A program made the position numbers and the translations under genes. A stretch of DNA of 51,728 nt, from contig JAAUPF010000025.1 of the NCBI GenBank assembly GCA_012034575.1, positions 1 to 51,728 on the forward strand, given 5' to 3'. A model generated the notes under the pieces. It had not been told where the DNA came from, ran no database searches, and worked only from the letters and a program-made list of their open reading frames with translations. Every line of letters begins with the position of its first letter. Within the stretch, counting starts at the first letter, position 1. Below are positions 8,399-16,740 of the stretch, piece by piece. This DNA is from Richelia sp. CSU_2_1 (GTDB taxonomy: Bacteria > Cyanobacteriota > Cyanobacteriia > Cyanobacteriales > Microcoleaceae).

Positions 8399-9210
8399 AC
8401 TAACAACGGGAAAAAATGCCCCACCGGCCCTTGACCCGCCCCAATATCCAAAGCATATTTCAGAGCAGTAGTAACATAATTTTTAGCCAAAGTCACCGCA
8501 TCAAACAAATCTTTACCTAATGCCAAATTAGCCGCGATCGCAGCACTTAAAGTACAGCCAGTCCCGTGAGTATTCCCAGTTTCAACAGTCTCCACCTTCA
8601 AAGTTTCCAACCGCGTACCGTCAAACCAAACATCAACTCCCCGCAAATCGCCCGCCATCCCGCCGCCTTTCACCAAAACAGCCTTCGCGCCGCATCGATA
8701 AATCTGCTGCGCCGCCGCCCGCATATCATCCACAGAAACAATCTCCAAACCACTTAAAATCTGAGCCTCAAACCGATTCGGAGTCACCACAACAGCCATT
8801 GGAATCAAAATATCCCGCAAAAATGCGATCGCCCCATCGTCAATCAACTTAACACCCGCCCGCGAAACCATCACCGGATCGACAACCAAATTCCCAATCT
8901 GCAAACTCTCCACCTGCGAAGCCACCGCCGCCATAATCCGGCTATTCAGCAGCATCCCAGTCTTCACCGCATCCACCCCAATATCGCCAACCACCGCCTC
9001 AATTTGAGCCGCTACAGCCTCCGGCGGCAAAGCATCCACCCGCGCCACCCCCAGAGTATTTTGGGCCGTCACGCAAGTCAGAGCACTCGTACCGTGCACG
9101 CAGTGAAACGAAAAAGTCCGCAAATCCGCCTGAATCCCGGCCCCACCACCGCTATCCGAACCCGCGATCGTCATGGCAACTGGTATTCTTGATTTCTGAA
9201 TCTCTGGCAT
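8362..9210 (-). CDS. thiD: Hydroxymethylpyrimidine/phosphomethylpyrimidine kinase
   Basis: ThiD phosphorylates HMP and HMP-P to HMP-PP, the pyrimidine half of thiamine, in the cytosol. It is a ribokinase-fold enzyme: the N-terminal AMTIAGSDSGGGAGIQADL (HMP and nucleotide pocket), KTGMLLN, VVDPVMVSRAG, and the C-terminal anion-hole GTGCTLSAAIAANLALG are all present. I start at the ATG giving MPEIQKS; a TTG at 9231 would add seven residues. The core ends near GHFFPLL. The following tail, rich in K, E and R, is encoded by a 7-bp intergenic repeat and is probably functionally neutral. No TPP riboswitch is visible upstream. It lies 50 bp after the minus-strand gene at 9262-10206 and may be co-transcribed with it. 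Confidence 0.93.
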   Translation of the reverse strand: MPEIQKSRIPVAMTIAGSDSGGGAGIQADLRTFSFHCVHGTSALTCVTAQNTLGVARVDALPPEAVAAQIEAVVGDIGVDAVKTGMLLNSRIMAAVASQVESLQIGNLVVDPVMVSRAGVKLIDDGAIAFLRDILIPMAVVVTPNRFEAQILSGLEIVSVDDMRAAAQQIYRCGAKAVLVKGGGMAGDLRGVDVWFDGTRLETLKVETVETGNTHGTGCTLSAAIAANLALGKDLFDAVTLAKNYVTTALKYALDIGAGQGPVGHFFPLLVKEEGRRKKEEG

Positions 9211-9261
9211 AATTGTCTCAAAAATTAACAACCCATCAAAATCCCAAATCAGAGTTGATTT

Positions 9262-10206
9262 TTATGGATTTATTGTTACTGTCGGTTCCTTTGTCGGTTC
9301 ATTTGTCGGTTCGCCGATTCCTAGAAACTTTTGCGCTTGTTCGGTAATATTAAACAGTCGATCGCCGTGACAAAAAATTTCCCAGGCGCGAATTCCCATA
9401 AAACCAATACCTGCGATCGCCAAGGGCACAGCAGCAGCCCCTAAAATTCCAGCAACGGGCGGAAACAGAGTGCAAATTACTAACAAAATTCCCGTAATTA
9501 GACCGCCAGCAATACCAGCTTTAGCAGTAGCTGTGGCAACTTGTTCTACTAATTCCGATTGGGTAATTTTGCCTTCTACAAATAACAGGGAGTTCTCTAA
9601 GATAGAAAATATTAACTCAATTACTGCTGCCCCGATCGCCCCTTTAACTGCTGCCCCAACGATTTCGGCCACCGCCGCTTTAAAAGCAGCATTAGCTAAA
9701 ACTTGCTTGGCGGCTGCTAATTCTTTTGCCGTCATGTTTTTACCACCGCGGGCGCGATTCACCCAAAAATATTCAAAAATCCCGTTAGCAGCTTCGTTTC
9801 CTCCTCCATTAACGCGGGCTTGAATGTGACTCCAATCTTTATCTTGACAAAAATCGCGAACTGCTTCTGGACCTCGGGCGCGAATTTGGGCGGGGATAGA
9901 TTCAAATACTTTTGCTGCTTCTTGAAAGTTGCGCATTCCGTCGCGCACGCCAGCCCTAGCAAATTTTAATTGCAGGTTTTTCGGCAAATTTTCAAAACAT
10001 ATATTGTGCGCGATTTGAAAAGCTTCTTCAGAGGCGATCGTCCCAGCACTAACAATCGAACTTGGTGCCGCTGCGATCCAATCCGTTACTGCCGTTGTAC
10101 TTTCCTGAACTTTAGCACTCATTTCGTTAGCTAAGTTTTGAGTATCGGCAACAGCTTCTTGTACTTTTAGAGTTATAAATTCCAGCGGATTCTGGTTAAT
10201 TTCCAT
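9262..10206 (-). CDS. Glycine/alanine-rich membrane protein, unknown function
   Basis: I do not recognise a family. The 314 residues start with an amphipathic region of low complexity (to about 75), continue with a helical soluble part (FENLPKNLQLKF..., DFCQDKDWSHIQARVNGGG), then two or three hydrophobic A/G-rich stretches (about 177-200 KGAIGAAVIELIFS, 235-275 AGIAGGLITGILLVICTLF... AAAVPLAIAGIGFMG). It ends in a short EPT tandem tail (EPTNEPTKEPT), encoded by near-identical 12-bp repeats at about 9285-9315. Small-residue spacing in the membrane segments suggests helix packing or oligomerisation. No signal peptide is seen. It precedes thiD on the same strand. Confidence 0.6.
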   Translation of the reverse strand: MEINQNPLEFITLKVQEAVADTQNLANEMSAKVQESTTAVTDWIAAAPSSIVSAGTIASEEAFQIAHNICFENLPKNLQLKFARAGVRDGMRNFQEAAKVFESIPAQIRARGPEAVRDFCQDKDWSHIQARVNGGGNEAANGIFEYFWVNRARGGKNMTAKELAAAKQVLANAAFKAAVAEIVGAAVKGAIGAAVIELIFSILENSLLFVEGKITQSELVEQVATATAKAGIAGGLITGILLVICTLFPPVAGILGAAAVPLAIAGIGFMGIRAWEIFCHGDRLFNITEQAQKFLGIGEPTNEPTKEPTVTINP

Positions 10207-10443
10207 GTCGCTCTAGATTGCATCGTTAATAATTCAACTATTTTGACTCTAACATTTATTTCACGGGTTATTCTACCTGTTATTTTCCTTGGCCCAGGCG
10301 GACTTGGTTTGCAGAGCATCGGAATTCCATGCGGCGGCTATTGTTTGTGTATGTACCCGCCAACTCCCGGATTTTCCTTCCGCAGCGATCTTCGCCACAC
10401 AAGCTATCATTAAATTAAATGTAAATATTTATTGCAAAAAACT

Positions 10444-11211
10444 GTGAAACTAACCCGCATCGACCTCAATTCTTGGATCTTCCGCATCGGCGGCCAAACC
10501 ATCCTCGTCGATCCCTGGCTGGTCGATCCCCTGGTATTCTACGGTCAACCCTGGCTGTTTACCGCCTACCACAATACACCCGTAGCCTTTACTCCGCAAA
10601 CCTTACCCCCGATCGACCTCCTGCTGATTTCCCAAGGTTTAGACGACCACTGCCACAAACCGACGCTCGAAAAGCTCGATCGCGCCATTCCCGCCGTTGC
10701 ATCCCCCACCGCCGCCAAAGTCCTCAGCAGTTTGGGCTACACTAATATCACATCTTTGGCAAATTGGCAAGGGTTTAAATATCAAGAAAAGTTACAAATT
10801 ACTGCCGTACCCGGAGCCGAAATTCAGCCGGGACAGGAAGAAAACGGCTATTTGTTAAAAGATTTAAGCAGCGGCGAAACGCTTTATTACGAACCGCACT
10901 TACCACCATTAGAAAAAGTCAAACAAAAAATAGACCAAGTAGACGTAGCCATTACCCCCATCATCGGTCAAATCTTCCCCTTCCTCGGACAAATCATCAG
11001 CGGGCCAAAAGAAGCCCTCAACCTCGCTCAAACTTTGAAACCCAAGTATTTTTTACCTACCACAATGGGAGATATCAAAGCTAGCGGTATTTTACCGATG
11101 TTCGTGCGGTCGATCGGCAGCATCCCCGAATTTCGCGATTTACTTGCCAACTCGGGACTTGCCACTCAACTTCTCGAACCCGAACCCGGAGAAACAATGG
11201 AAATTCTTTGA
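10444..11211 (+). CDS. MBL-fold hydrolase-like protein with altered metal site
   Basis: A 255-residue protein of the UlaG/L-ascorbate-lactonase-like MBL group: N-terminal beta strands (KLTRIDLNSWIFRIGGQTILVDPWL), then SQGLDDHCH at about residues 63-71. In active MBL enzymes this is HxHxDH; here the first two histidines are Q and L, while DH is kept. The C-terminal part (LAQTLKPKYFLPTTMGD) matches the family's usual closing strand. The function is therefore uncertain; it may bind one metal or none. Homologues with the same change seem widespread in cyanobacteria and plastid lineages (recollection, not checked). I chose GTG 10444 because family members start with MKLT; TTG 10432 is the alternative. 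Promoter features are not clear. Confidence 0.7.
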   Translation: MKLTRIDLNSWIFRIGGQTILVDPWLVDPLVFYGQPWLFTAYHNTPVAFTPQTLPPIDLLLISQGLDDHCHKPTLEKLDRAIPAVASPTAAKVLSSLGYTNITSLANWQGFKYQEKLQITAVPGAEIQPGQEENGYLLKDLSSGETLYYEPHLPPLEKVKQKIDQVDVAITPIIGQIFPFLGQIISGPKEALNLAQTLKPKYFLPTTMGDIKASGILPMFVRSIGSIPEFRDLLANSGLATQLLEPEPGETMEIL

Positions 11212-11405
11212 TTTTAGATGGTAGATTTGAGATTTTTTTAGATTAAAGATTGAAGATTGTTGATTTACGATCGATTGAAAATTGTTTAGATTTGAAAATT
11301 GTTTAGATTGGCGATCGAAGATTTGAAACTCAATCCCCAATCTCCAATCCAAAACCCAAAATCGCTCCGTCCCCAATCGACAATCTAAAAATCTAAAATC
11401 CAAAA
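11212..11405. repeat. Degenerate GATTTGAAAATT / AATCTAAAATC repeats
   Basis: A 194-bp spacer made almost wholly of short degenerate units (GATTGAAGATT, TTTAGATTTGAAAATTG, then AATCTAAAAATCTAAAATCCAAAATC). The two halves are partly complementary and the genes on each side converge, so it may fold as a weak terminator for both. Confidence 0.55.
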
Positions 11406-12680
11406 TCACCTTGGCGGCCGGCGGTTGCGCAGAAACTCGGGAATATCCAAACCAAAATCTTGCTGTTTGGGTTCCGCCTCAGGCGCTGCTTCCTTGGGAG
11501 TTTGGGTAGCAGCCGCAGCAGCCCGCCACGGGGCATTGGGATTTTGGGCGCGTGCGCCCTTAGGAGGCGCGGGAAGTTCGCCCCCTGCAAAACCGGTGGC
11601 GATCGCGGTAATCTTAATTTCACCCTGAAGCCGCTCGTCAATCACCGCCCCAAAAATAATATTGGCATTGGGATCGACAACTTCGTAAATCGTTTCAGCC
11701 GCCGCATTCACCTCGTGCAGCGTCATGTCAGAACCGCCGGTAATATTAAACACCACACCTCTAGCGCCCTCGATCGACGAAGCCTCCAGCAGCGGCGAAG
11801 AAATAGCCTGCATTGCCGCTTCCCGCGCCCGCGACTTACCCGAACCCACGCCGATGCCCATCAAAGCCGAACCCGCATCTGCCATCACAGCCCGCACGTC
11901 AGCAAAGTCAACATTCACCAAACCGGGAATCGTAATAATGTCAGAAATACCCTGAACCCCTTGACGCAGGATATCGTCAGCCACCCGGAAAGCCTCTTGC
12001 ACCGGCATTTGTTCCGAAATCACCGACAGCAGCTTATCGTTAGGAATCACGATCAGGGTGTCTACACGGCTTTGCAAAGCTGCGATCCCTTCCTCCGCTT
12101 GACTGGTGCGCCGCCGTCCTTCAAAAGTAAAAGGCCGCGTCACGATACCCACAGTCAAAGCGCCCATTTCCTTAGCTACTTCAGCCACGATCGGAGCCGC
12201 CCCCGTACCCGTGCCACCGCCCATACCCGCAGTGATAAACACTAAATCCGCGTGGTTGAGAGCATTCGCCACCTCATCTCGGGACTCCTCAGCAGCCTTT
12301 TGCCCGATCGCCGGATTGCCGCCAGCGCCCAAACCGCGAGTCAATTTCTGCCCTACTTGCAAGCGTTTCGGAGCATTTGACAGAACTAGAGCCTGAGAAT
12401 CCGTATTCACGCACCAAAACTCTACACCGGAAACCTCACTGGCAATCATTCGGTTGACGGCGTTACCGCCACCGCCACCAACGCCAATGACTTTAATTTT
12501 GGCTGCACTGCTGGGGATGATGTCTTTGGGATTGACCATAGCTTCGATTTCTATACTTTCTACATTTACATAGCTAGACCGTCTGAACGGGTTGGCGGAC
12601 TCAACGGCCACTGGAAAATTTTTCGGTTCTTCCGAGTCGGGACTTTCTTGGTCTGGTCCTTGGCTATTATTAAGCGTCAT
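11406..12680 (-). CDS. ftsZ: Cell division GTPase FtsZ
   Basis: FtsZ polymerises into the division ring. Present are the nucleotide-binding [13 protein letters not shown], the tubulin signature GGGTGTG (in [16 protein letters not shown]), the T7 loop [15 protein letters not shown], an A/P-rich linker, and the conserved C-terminal peptide [11 protein letters not shown] that binds SepF/ZipN-type partners. The start at MTLNN matches other cyanobacterial FtsZ proteins. A longer frame beginning at 12725 would translate through an insertion-element-like hairpin and is rejected. The extended N-terminus before the GTPase core (about 60 residues) is normal for cyanobacteria. It is about 0.8 kb downstream of ftsQ on the same strand; the gap holds repeats, so its transcription may be partly uncoupled from ftsQ. 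No strong Shine-Dalgarno is visible. Confidence 0.97.
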   Translation of the reverse strand: MTLNNSQGPDQESPDSEEPKNFPVAVESANPFRRSSYVNVESIEIEAMVNPKDIIPSSAAKIKVIGVGGGGGNAVNRMIASEVSGVEFWCVNTDSQALVLSNAPKRLQVGQKLTRGLGAGGNPAIGQKAAEESRDEVANALNHADLVFITAGMGGGTGTGAAPIVAEVAKEMGALTVGIVTRPFTFEGRRRTSQAEEGIAALQSRVDTLIVIPNDKLLSVISEQMPVQEAFRVADDILRQGVQGISDIITIPGLVNVDFADVRAVMADAGSALMGIGVGSGKSRAREAAMQAISSPLLEASSIEGARGVVFNITGGSDMTLHEVNAAAETIYEVVDPNANIIFGAVIDERLQGEIKITAIATGFAGGELPAPPKGARAQNPNAPWRAAAAATQTPKEAAPEAEPKQQDFGLDIPEFLRNRRPPR

Positions 12681-12689
12681 CTGAAAAAT

Positions 12690-13240
12690 GGGTAGAAACC
12701 CCGTCCTTCTAGGACGGCTTTGCATTGTTGTTTGAATCTACTATCGCCTTGGGATCGGTCAATTCGGTGTACCTTTGTGTTGTACTTTCAACGGGACAGT
12801 TACCGTTTCAAATCTCCCAATCCTGTACGCATAGTATTTTGCTCCAAAGAGCTTCCCTTGCGGGGTAATGTTAGCTTCGCCTAAGTTTAGTGAGCTTTTT
12901 AGACTTGCAGCACTGTTAAGCGTGACCTTAAAACTGTTTAACTGCAAATGACAGAGGAGGCAGTGCGGTCTTGGGGTTTCCCCAAGTGGAGGAGCCACTG
13001 CGGTCTTGGGGCCTCCCCAAGTTGAGGAGCCACTGCGGTCTTGGGGCCTCCCCAAGTTGAGCAAGTGGCGTCAAGTGGCGTCAACTGCCGTCGGAAAACT
13101 AGCTACGCATTCTCCGGTGTCGTGACTCAAAAAACGCAGTCAGTTAAGACGCTTGGCCCTTCAGAACGGCATGAAGGATTTCTCTTTCAAGCCTCGCGCC
13201 TAAAAGCCGAGGTTCCTGACTATAGTCGGGGATGGTAGAT
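12690..13240. mobile_element. Likely IS200/IS605-derived remnant between ftsQ and ftsZ
   Basis: The left end has a hairpin CCGTCCTTCTAGGACGG (12701-12717) next to GGGTAGAAACCC. The right end has a hairpin CCTCG...CGAGG (13192-13212) followed by the palindrome GACTATAGTC (13218-13227). Terminal hairpins rather than inverted repeats are typical of IS200/IS605 elements and their short derivatives. The inside has three 35-bp hairpin repeats and no intact transposase or tnpB; a minus-strand frame at 12759-13064 is not recognisable. The element displaces ftsZ from ftsQ. The assignment is inference from layout. Confidence 0.4.
12954..13058. repeat. Three 35-bp tandem repeats, each a hairpin
   Basis: Copies start at 12954, 12989 and 13024. 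Each contains CTTGGGG-nnn-CCCCAAG, a 7-bp stem with a 3-base loop; copies 2 and 3 are identical and copy 1 differs at a few bases. There are no spacers between units. A partial fourth unit follows at 13059 (GAGCAAGTGGCG), itself followed by the direct repeat AAGTGGCGTC. Confidence 0.85.
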
Positions 13241-13382
13241 TACAGATTTTTAACTTATCTATCGCCAATTCACACTCAACTATAGGACAAGTTGTGCGAA
13301 AAACTGGCGCGAGCGCGGCTTAATGTTAGCAGTCTTATATTTAACCGGGCAACTAGCTCGATGCTAATTTTACCTAAAAACG

Positions 13383-13477
13383 GCTGAAAGCTTTCAGCAA
13401 AAGGTATTCGGCAGCCTAAAACCTTTGAGCGTCCGTTGCCGAATACCTGCCGCCGATCGCCCCTGCAGCCGAATACC
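13383..13477. repeat. Palindrome and GGTATTCGGC inverted repeats downstream of ftsQ
   Basis: A perfect 16-bp palindrome GCTGAAAGCTTTCAGC (13383-13398) is followed by GGTATTCGGC (13403-13412), which pairs with GCCGAATACC at either 13438-13447 or 13468-13477. The two alternative stems just after the ftsQ stop could form mutually exclusive hairpins that stabilise or end the transcript. Confidence 0.6.
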
Positions 13478-13493
13478 TGCCTCGGACACCCAT

Positions 13494-14396
13494 TCACTCC
13501 CGATCGCGCGTCGGTTCTGAATTGGAACTCTCGGAACTAATGGCGGGTTCCGGCAGGTGGACGATCGGGGCTGCCGGATTTTTCAAGTCAATGTAAGCAA
13601 TTTTGCTTAAATCTATCTGTTTTGGCAATTGTCGCATCCGGTCTAAAACCTTCAGTTGCTCGGCAGTCCGAGAACTGTAGGGCCCCAAGTGTACGGTACC
13701 GATTTCTGTTTTCAGAATCAAGTTGTCGGGGTTTTGCCAATGGATCTCAAACACTTTTACAGCCAGAGAACTCAGCACTTGGTAAAATTTCGGCCATTGG
13801 GCCCGATAAAGTTCGATCGGCCCGATAACTTTTAACGTGGGTAAAGCACCCTGAGGCTGCCGGACAGGGCTGCCATTGGCACTCTGCGATGCCTGGATCG
13901 ACTTCTTGTCTGAAGTATAGCTTTCAAAAGGCATCCAACCACCGCGAGCATCCAGCCACCCCACTTTTTCCCGATCGCCGTTCCTCAACACCGCAGCAGG
14001 TTGCGCCACCGCCACCGGCAGGCGTTCGATCACTTCCACCGTCAAACTCGGCGGAAATAAGTTGCGAGTCACCTTGGCTTTGGCGATCGGACCTGTTGAT
14101 TCCAGTTTCTCGGCCACCACCTGCGGTTGAATCCCCCACAAAGACTGCGGGTAAGACAGCGGTACTAAAGAGCGTACCGCCGCCTCTGAAAGCCACTGAT
14201 TGCCCTCTACCTTCACTTGGTCCGATCGAACCACCAACCAATCCGGCTGCGCTACCCACCACAGCAAACCCCCAGCCATCGCGCTCACAGCAACCGTCTG
14301 CCACACCGCAGCCGCCAATTTCAACCGCCTCTGGCGCTGCAACTTTTGTCGCCTGCGCCCCAATTCTGTTTCCGAAACCGATGCAAAACTAGCCAT
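13494..14396 (-). CDS. ftsQ: Cell division protein FtsQ
   Basis: FtsQ is a bitopic inner-membrane divisome protein linking early and late division proteins. The 300 residues show a basic cytoplasmic N-terminus (GRRRQKLQRQRRLK), one membrane span (about 28-48, VWQTVAVSAMAGGLLWWV), a POTRA domain beginning VRSDQVKVEGNQWLS, and a beta domain (LKVIGPIELYRAQWPKFY..., ILKTEIGTVHLGPYS). The acidic tail ends in ESSNSEPTRDRE. Start ATG 14396 is preceded by AAGAGG, a good ribosome binding site. Neighbour ftsZ supports the assignment; murC/murB, often upstream in cyanobacteria, are absent from the window. Confidence 0.9.
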   Translation of the reverse strand: MASFASVSETELGRRRQKLQRQRRLKLAAAVWQTVAVSAMAGGLLWWVAQPDWLVVRSDQVKVEGNQWLSEAAVRSLVPLSYPQSLWGIQPQVVAEKLESTGPIAKAKVTRNLFPPSLTVEVIERLPVAVAQPAAVLRNGDREKVGWLDARGGWMPFESYTSDKKSIQASQSANGSPVRQPQGALPTLKVIGPIELYRAQWPKFYQVLSSLAVKVFEIHWQNPDNLILKTEIGTVHLGPYSSRTAEQLKVLDRMRQLPKQIDLSKIAYIDLKNPAAPIVHLPEPAISSESSNSEPTRDRE

Positions 14397-14947
14397 CTAC
14401 CTCTTGACAATTAATTGACACTTTCTGTCCTTCAAGGACGGATCTGCTCTCAACCTCAGGATTCCCATGAATTTACCCCGTGAAAGCATACACCGGCCTT
14501 TCGACGATGTTACATGAACGATTTAGTTGAAGCGCAATTTTAGAACAACTCGTTTGTTGAGACCCATTGTGTCGGCGCTGTCCCGATTTTATTAAAACCT
14601 GTTTTCGCGCAGTTCAGATCCCAGCAAAATTACTCAGACTTGCTCGGCGATCGGTCAAAATCTACTGACATGAGGTCAAAAACCTCTCTGCTGCGTCACT
14701 CCAGCTCGTGGGAGCCTGCATTTTTCGGCTTTTACTGATTTTTCGGGCGCAAGCCCCTCCGTATTTCTACGGAAACTACAACCGCCAAGCGATCGCAAAA
14801 AATAACCGATCGAAAGCTAGCTAGTAAAAAAGGTTGTTTGGGTCTTTAGGGGATGACCCCCCAGGGCAAAATACCGCAGGTCAAACTAAACTTTAGTTTG
14901 AAAGTTTTAACTTTCCATTAATTTTTTACCTTTGGTCGGCGCTAACT
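14397..14947. other. Divergent spacer upstream of ftsQ and the ATPase gene
   Basis: This 551-bp region carries the control sequences of ftsQ (minus) and the ATPase gene (plus). A short hairpin GTCCTTCAAGGAC (14427-14439) lies about 30 bases before the ftsQ start and is followed on the minus strand by GTGTCAA. It resembles the hairpin before ftsZ at 12701-12717 and may be another insertion-element end. The rest shows AT-rich stretches but no gene. Confidence 0.5.
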
Positions 14948-16282
14948 GTGATCGCACTGGAATTAGACAGATTCTATAAAGCCTGCAACCCCAGCAAGAC
15001 CCTCGTCGCGGGCGACCCAGGAGATTATCAATACTACATTGATTTTGCTTCCGTGCGCGGTGGCAAAATCATTGAATCATTGCAGCGAACTATTACTCGC
15101 ATCTCACCCGACGAGCCAACTTGTCAGCTATTTACAGGACATATCGGCTGCGGCAAATCTACCGAACTGTTTCGACTGAAAGCAGAATTAGAACAGCAAG
15201 GTTTTTACGTCGTTTATTTCGAGTCATCCCAAGATTTAGATATGGGGGATGTAGACATTAGCGATATTTTGCTGAGCATTGCTCGCCAAGTTAGCGAAAC
15301 AATGGAATCAGCTAAAATCAAACTCAGACCGAGTTATTTTACCAACCTGTTTTCAGAAGTAGCAGAATTTTTGCAGACCCCGATCGACTTATCGGCAGAA
15401 GCTGAGTTATCTGTAGGTATTGCTAGAGTTACTGCTAAAACTAAAGACTCTCCCAAACTGCGATCGCAGCTCAGACAGTATCTCGAACCCCGCACTAACA
15501 GCATCTTGCAGTCGATTAATGAAGAACTTCTCGACAAAGCCAATCTCGAACTCAAACGCCAAGGCAAAAAAGGACTTGCTGTCATTGTTGACAACCTAGA
15601 TCGCTTGGATGCAGTTCTCAAACCCACCGGCCGCAGTCAACCGGAATACTTGTTTTTAGACCGCGGCGAACAGTTGAAAAAACTTAAATGTCACGTCGTC
15701 TATACTATTCCCCTGACTTTGATTTTTTCTAATGATTTCGGCCGCCTCGCCAGTCGATTTGGAGTCAAACCCAAGGTGATGCCGATGGTCCCCGTGCAAG
15801 TGCGCTCTGGCGAAGACCACGCTGAAGGCATGGCACTATTGCGACAGTTGGTATTGGCTAGAGCTTTCCCCACAATTGCTCCTGACAAACGTATCGAACT
15901 GATTTCCAAAGTGTTTGACTCGTCGGAAACTTTAGACCGACTCTGCCACATTAGTGGCGGTCACGTTCGCAATTTACTGATGCTTTTGTACAGTTGTTTG
16001 CAGCACGAAGATCCGCCTTTTTCTCGCGAATGTTTGGAAAATGTGATTCAAGAATATCGCGATGATTTGTTGGGAGCTATTTCCGATTCAGAGTGGGAAT
16101 CGCTGTTTCAAGTGGTGCAGCGACAAAATGTGACCGGTGAAGAAGAGTCTCAAATTTTGCTGCGCAGTATGTTTGTCTTTGAATACCGCGATCCTGAGGG
16201 TCGTTGGTTTGGCATCAATCCGGCTTTGGCAGAAACTAGAAAGTATAAGGAATGGTTGGGACGCCTTCAGGCTGTGTCTTAA
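14948..16282 (+). CDS. P-loop ATPase of unknown role
   Basis: A 444-residue AAA/STAND-like ATPase. Walker A GHIGCGKSTEL lies at about residues 64-74 after a conserved N-terminal FYKACNPSKTLVAGDPGDYQYY. Walker B GLAVIVDNLDRL is at about 211-222. Sensor-like segments (VYTIPLTLIF, ISGGHVRNLLMLLY) and a winged-helix-like C-terminus (FVFEYRDPEGRWFGINPALAET) follow. Such single ATPases are common near cyanobacterial signalling genes, but no biochemical function is established. The start is GTG 14948; no other start fits better. The next gene is another, much larger ATPase, separated by an RNA-like repeat array. It might serve as a regulatory or defence switch; that is speculation. Confidence 0.65.
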   Translation: MIALELDRFYKACNPSKTLVAGDPGDYQYYIDFASVRGGKIIESLQRTITRISPDEPTCQLFTGHIGCGKSTELFRLKAELEQQGFYVVYFESSQDLDMGDVDISDILLSIARQVSETMESAKIKLRPSYFTNLFSEVAEFLQTPIDLSAEAELSVGIARVTAKTKDSPKLRSQLRQYLEPRTNSILQSINEELLDKANLELKRQGKKGLAVIVDNLDRLDAVLKPTGRSQPEYLFLDRGEQLKKLKCHVVYTIPLTLIFSNDFGRLASRFGVKPKVMPMVPVQVRSGEDHAEGMALLRQLVLARAFPTIAPDKRIELISKVFDSSETLDRLCHISGGHVRNLLMLLYSCLQHEDPPFSRECLENVIQEYRDDLLGAISDSEWESLFQVVQRQNVTGEEESQILLRSMFVFEYRDPEGRWFGINPALAETRKYKEWLGRLQAVS

Positions 16283-16381
16283 AGTTGGGTTTCTCGATCG
16301 ACAGAGTCTTCTTTTAAGGAAAAATATGTTCGGCGATTGAGGCTTTTGCAGTTCGATCGCTGGCAACAAAAGTTAAGTACA

Positions 16382-16740
16382 AACTGGTTTTTTTACTACC
16401 ATGTCAGACCATCGGGTATGAGTCTGAAGTAGGAAAGCCGGTTTTTTTTGTGTCACGACTCCGATGCAATAGCAACTGATTCCTGACTGCAATACTGGAC
16501 GATCGGCTCTCAGTGTGAAGTAGGGAATCCAGTTTTTTTTGTGTCACAACCCGATGCAACAGCAACTGATTCCTGACTGAGATCCTCCGCCCTCAGATAT
16601 CGGTCTGAAGTAGGAAACTCAGTTTTTTTGTACCCCAATCTCGAACCAACAGCAACGAGTTACGTACTACAATAGTGGACTTCCAGGCATCAGTCGGAAG
16701 TAGTAAATCCCGTTTTTTTGTGTCCGAATCCCAAACCAAC
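16382..16740 (+). ncRNA. Tandem array of four ~90-nt RNA-like units with terminators
   Basis: Four diverged copies start at 16382, 16474, 16564 and 16654. Each opens with AACT or AACG, contains the conserved core GAAGTAG, and ends with its closing partner followed by 7-8 T (T-runs at 16442, 16533, 16623, 16713). The closing stem changes together: AACTGG/CCGGTT (copy 1), AACTG/CAGTT (2 and 3), AACG/CGTT (4). The fourth pair is therefore U.G, U-A, U-A and G-C. An inner stem CTAY/GTAG also holds, extending to TACTAC/GTAGTA in copy 4. This pattern of paired changes plus oligo-U tails indicates tandem small RNAs or stacked terminators. No coding sense is seen. Confidence 0.6.

Noticed and set aside
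8093..8434. Plus-strand frame of 113 codons after dndE
   Set aside because: It runs into the CTTCTTC repeat, overlaps the end of thiD antisense, and has no family features or ribosome site.
11460..12245. 261-codon plus-strand frame within ftsZ
   Set aside because: It is antisense to a secure gene and its composition (RHRR, HHS) is that of a shadow frame.
12954..13058. CRISPR-like repeats
   Set aside because: The three 35-bp units are directly adjacent with no spacers, and each is itself a hairpin; no cas genes are present.
12759..13064. Minus-strand frame of 101 codons in the ftsQ-ftsZ gap
   Set aside because: It spans the 35-bp repeats and shows no recognisable protein family; I treat it as part of the element remnant.
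13889..14392. 167-codon plus-strand frame within ftsQ
   Set aside because: Antisense shadow with proline/serine-rich, non-homologous translation.
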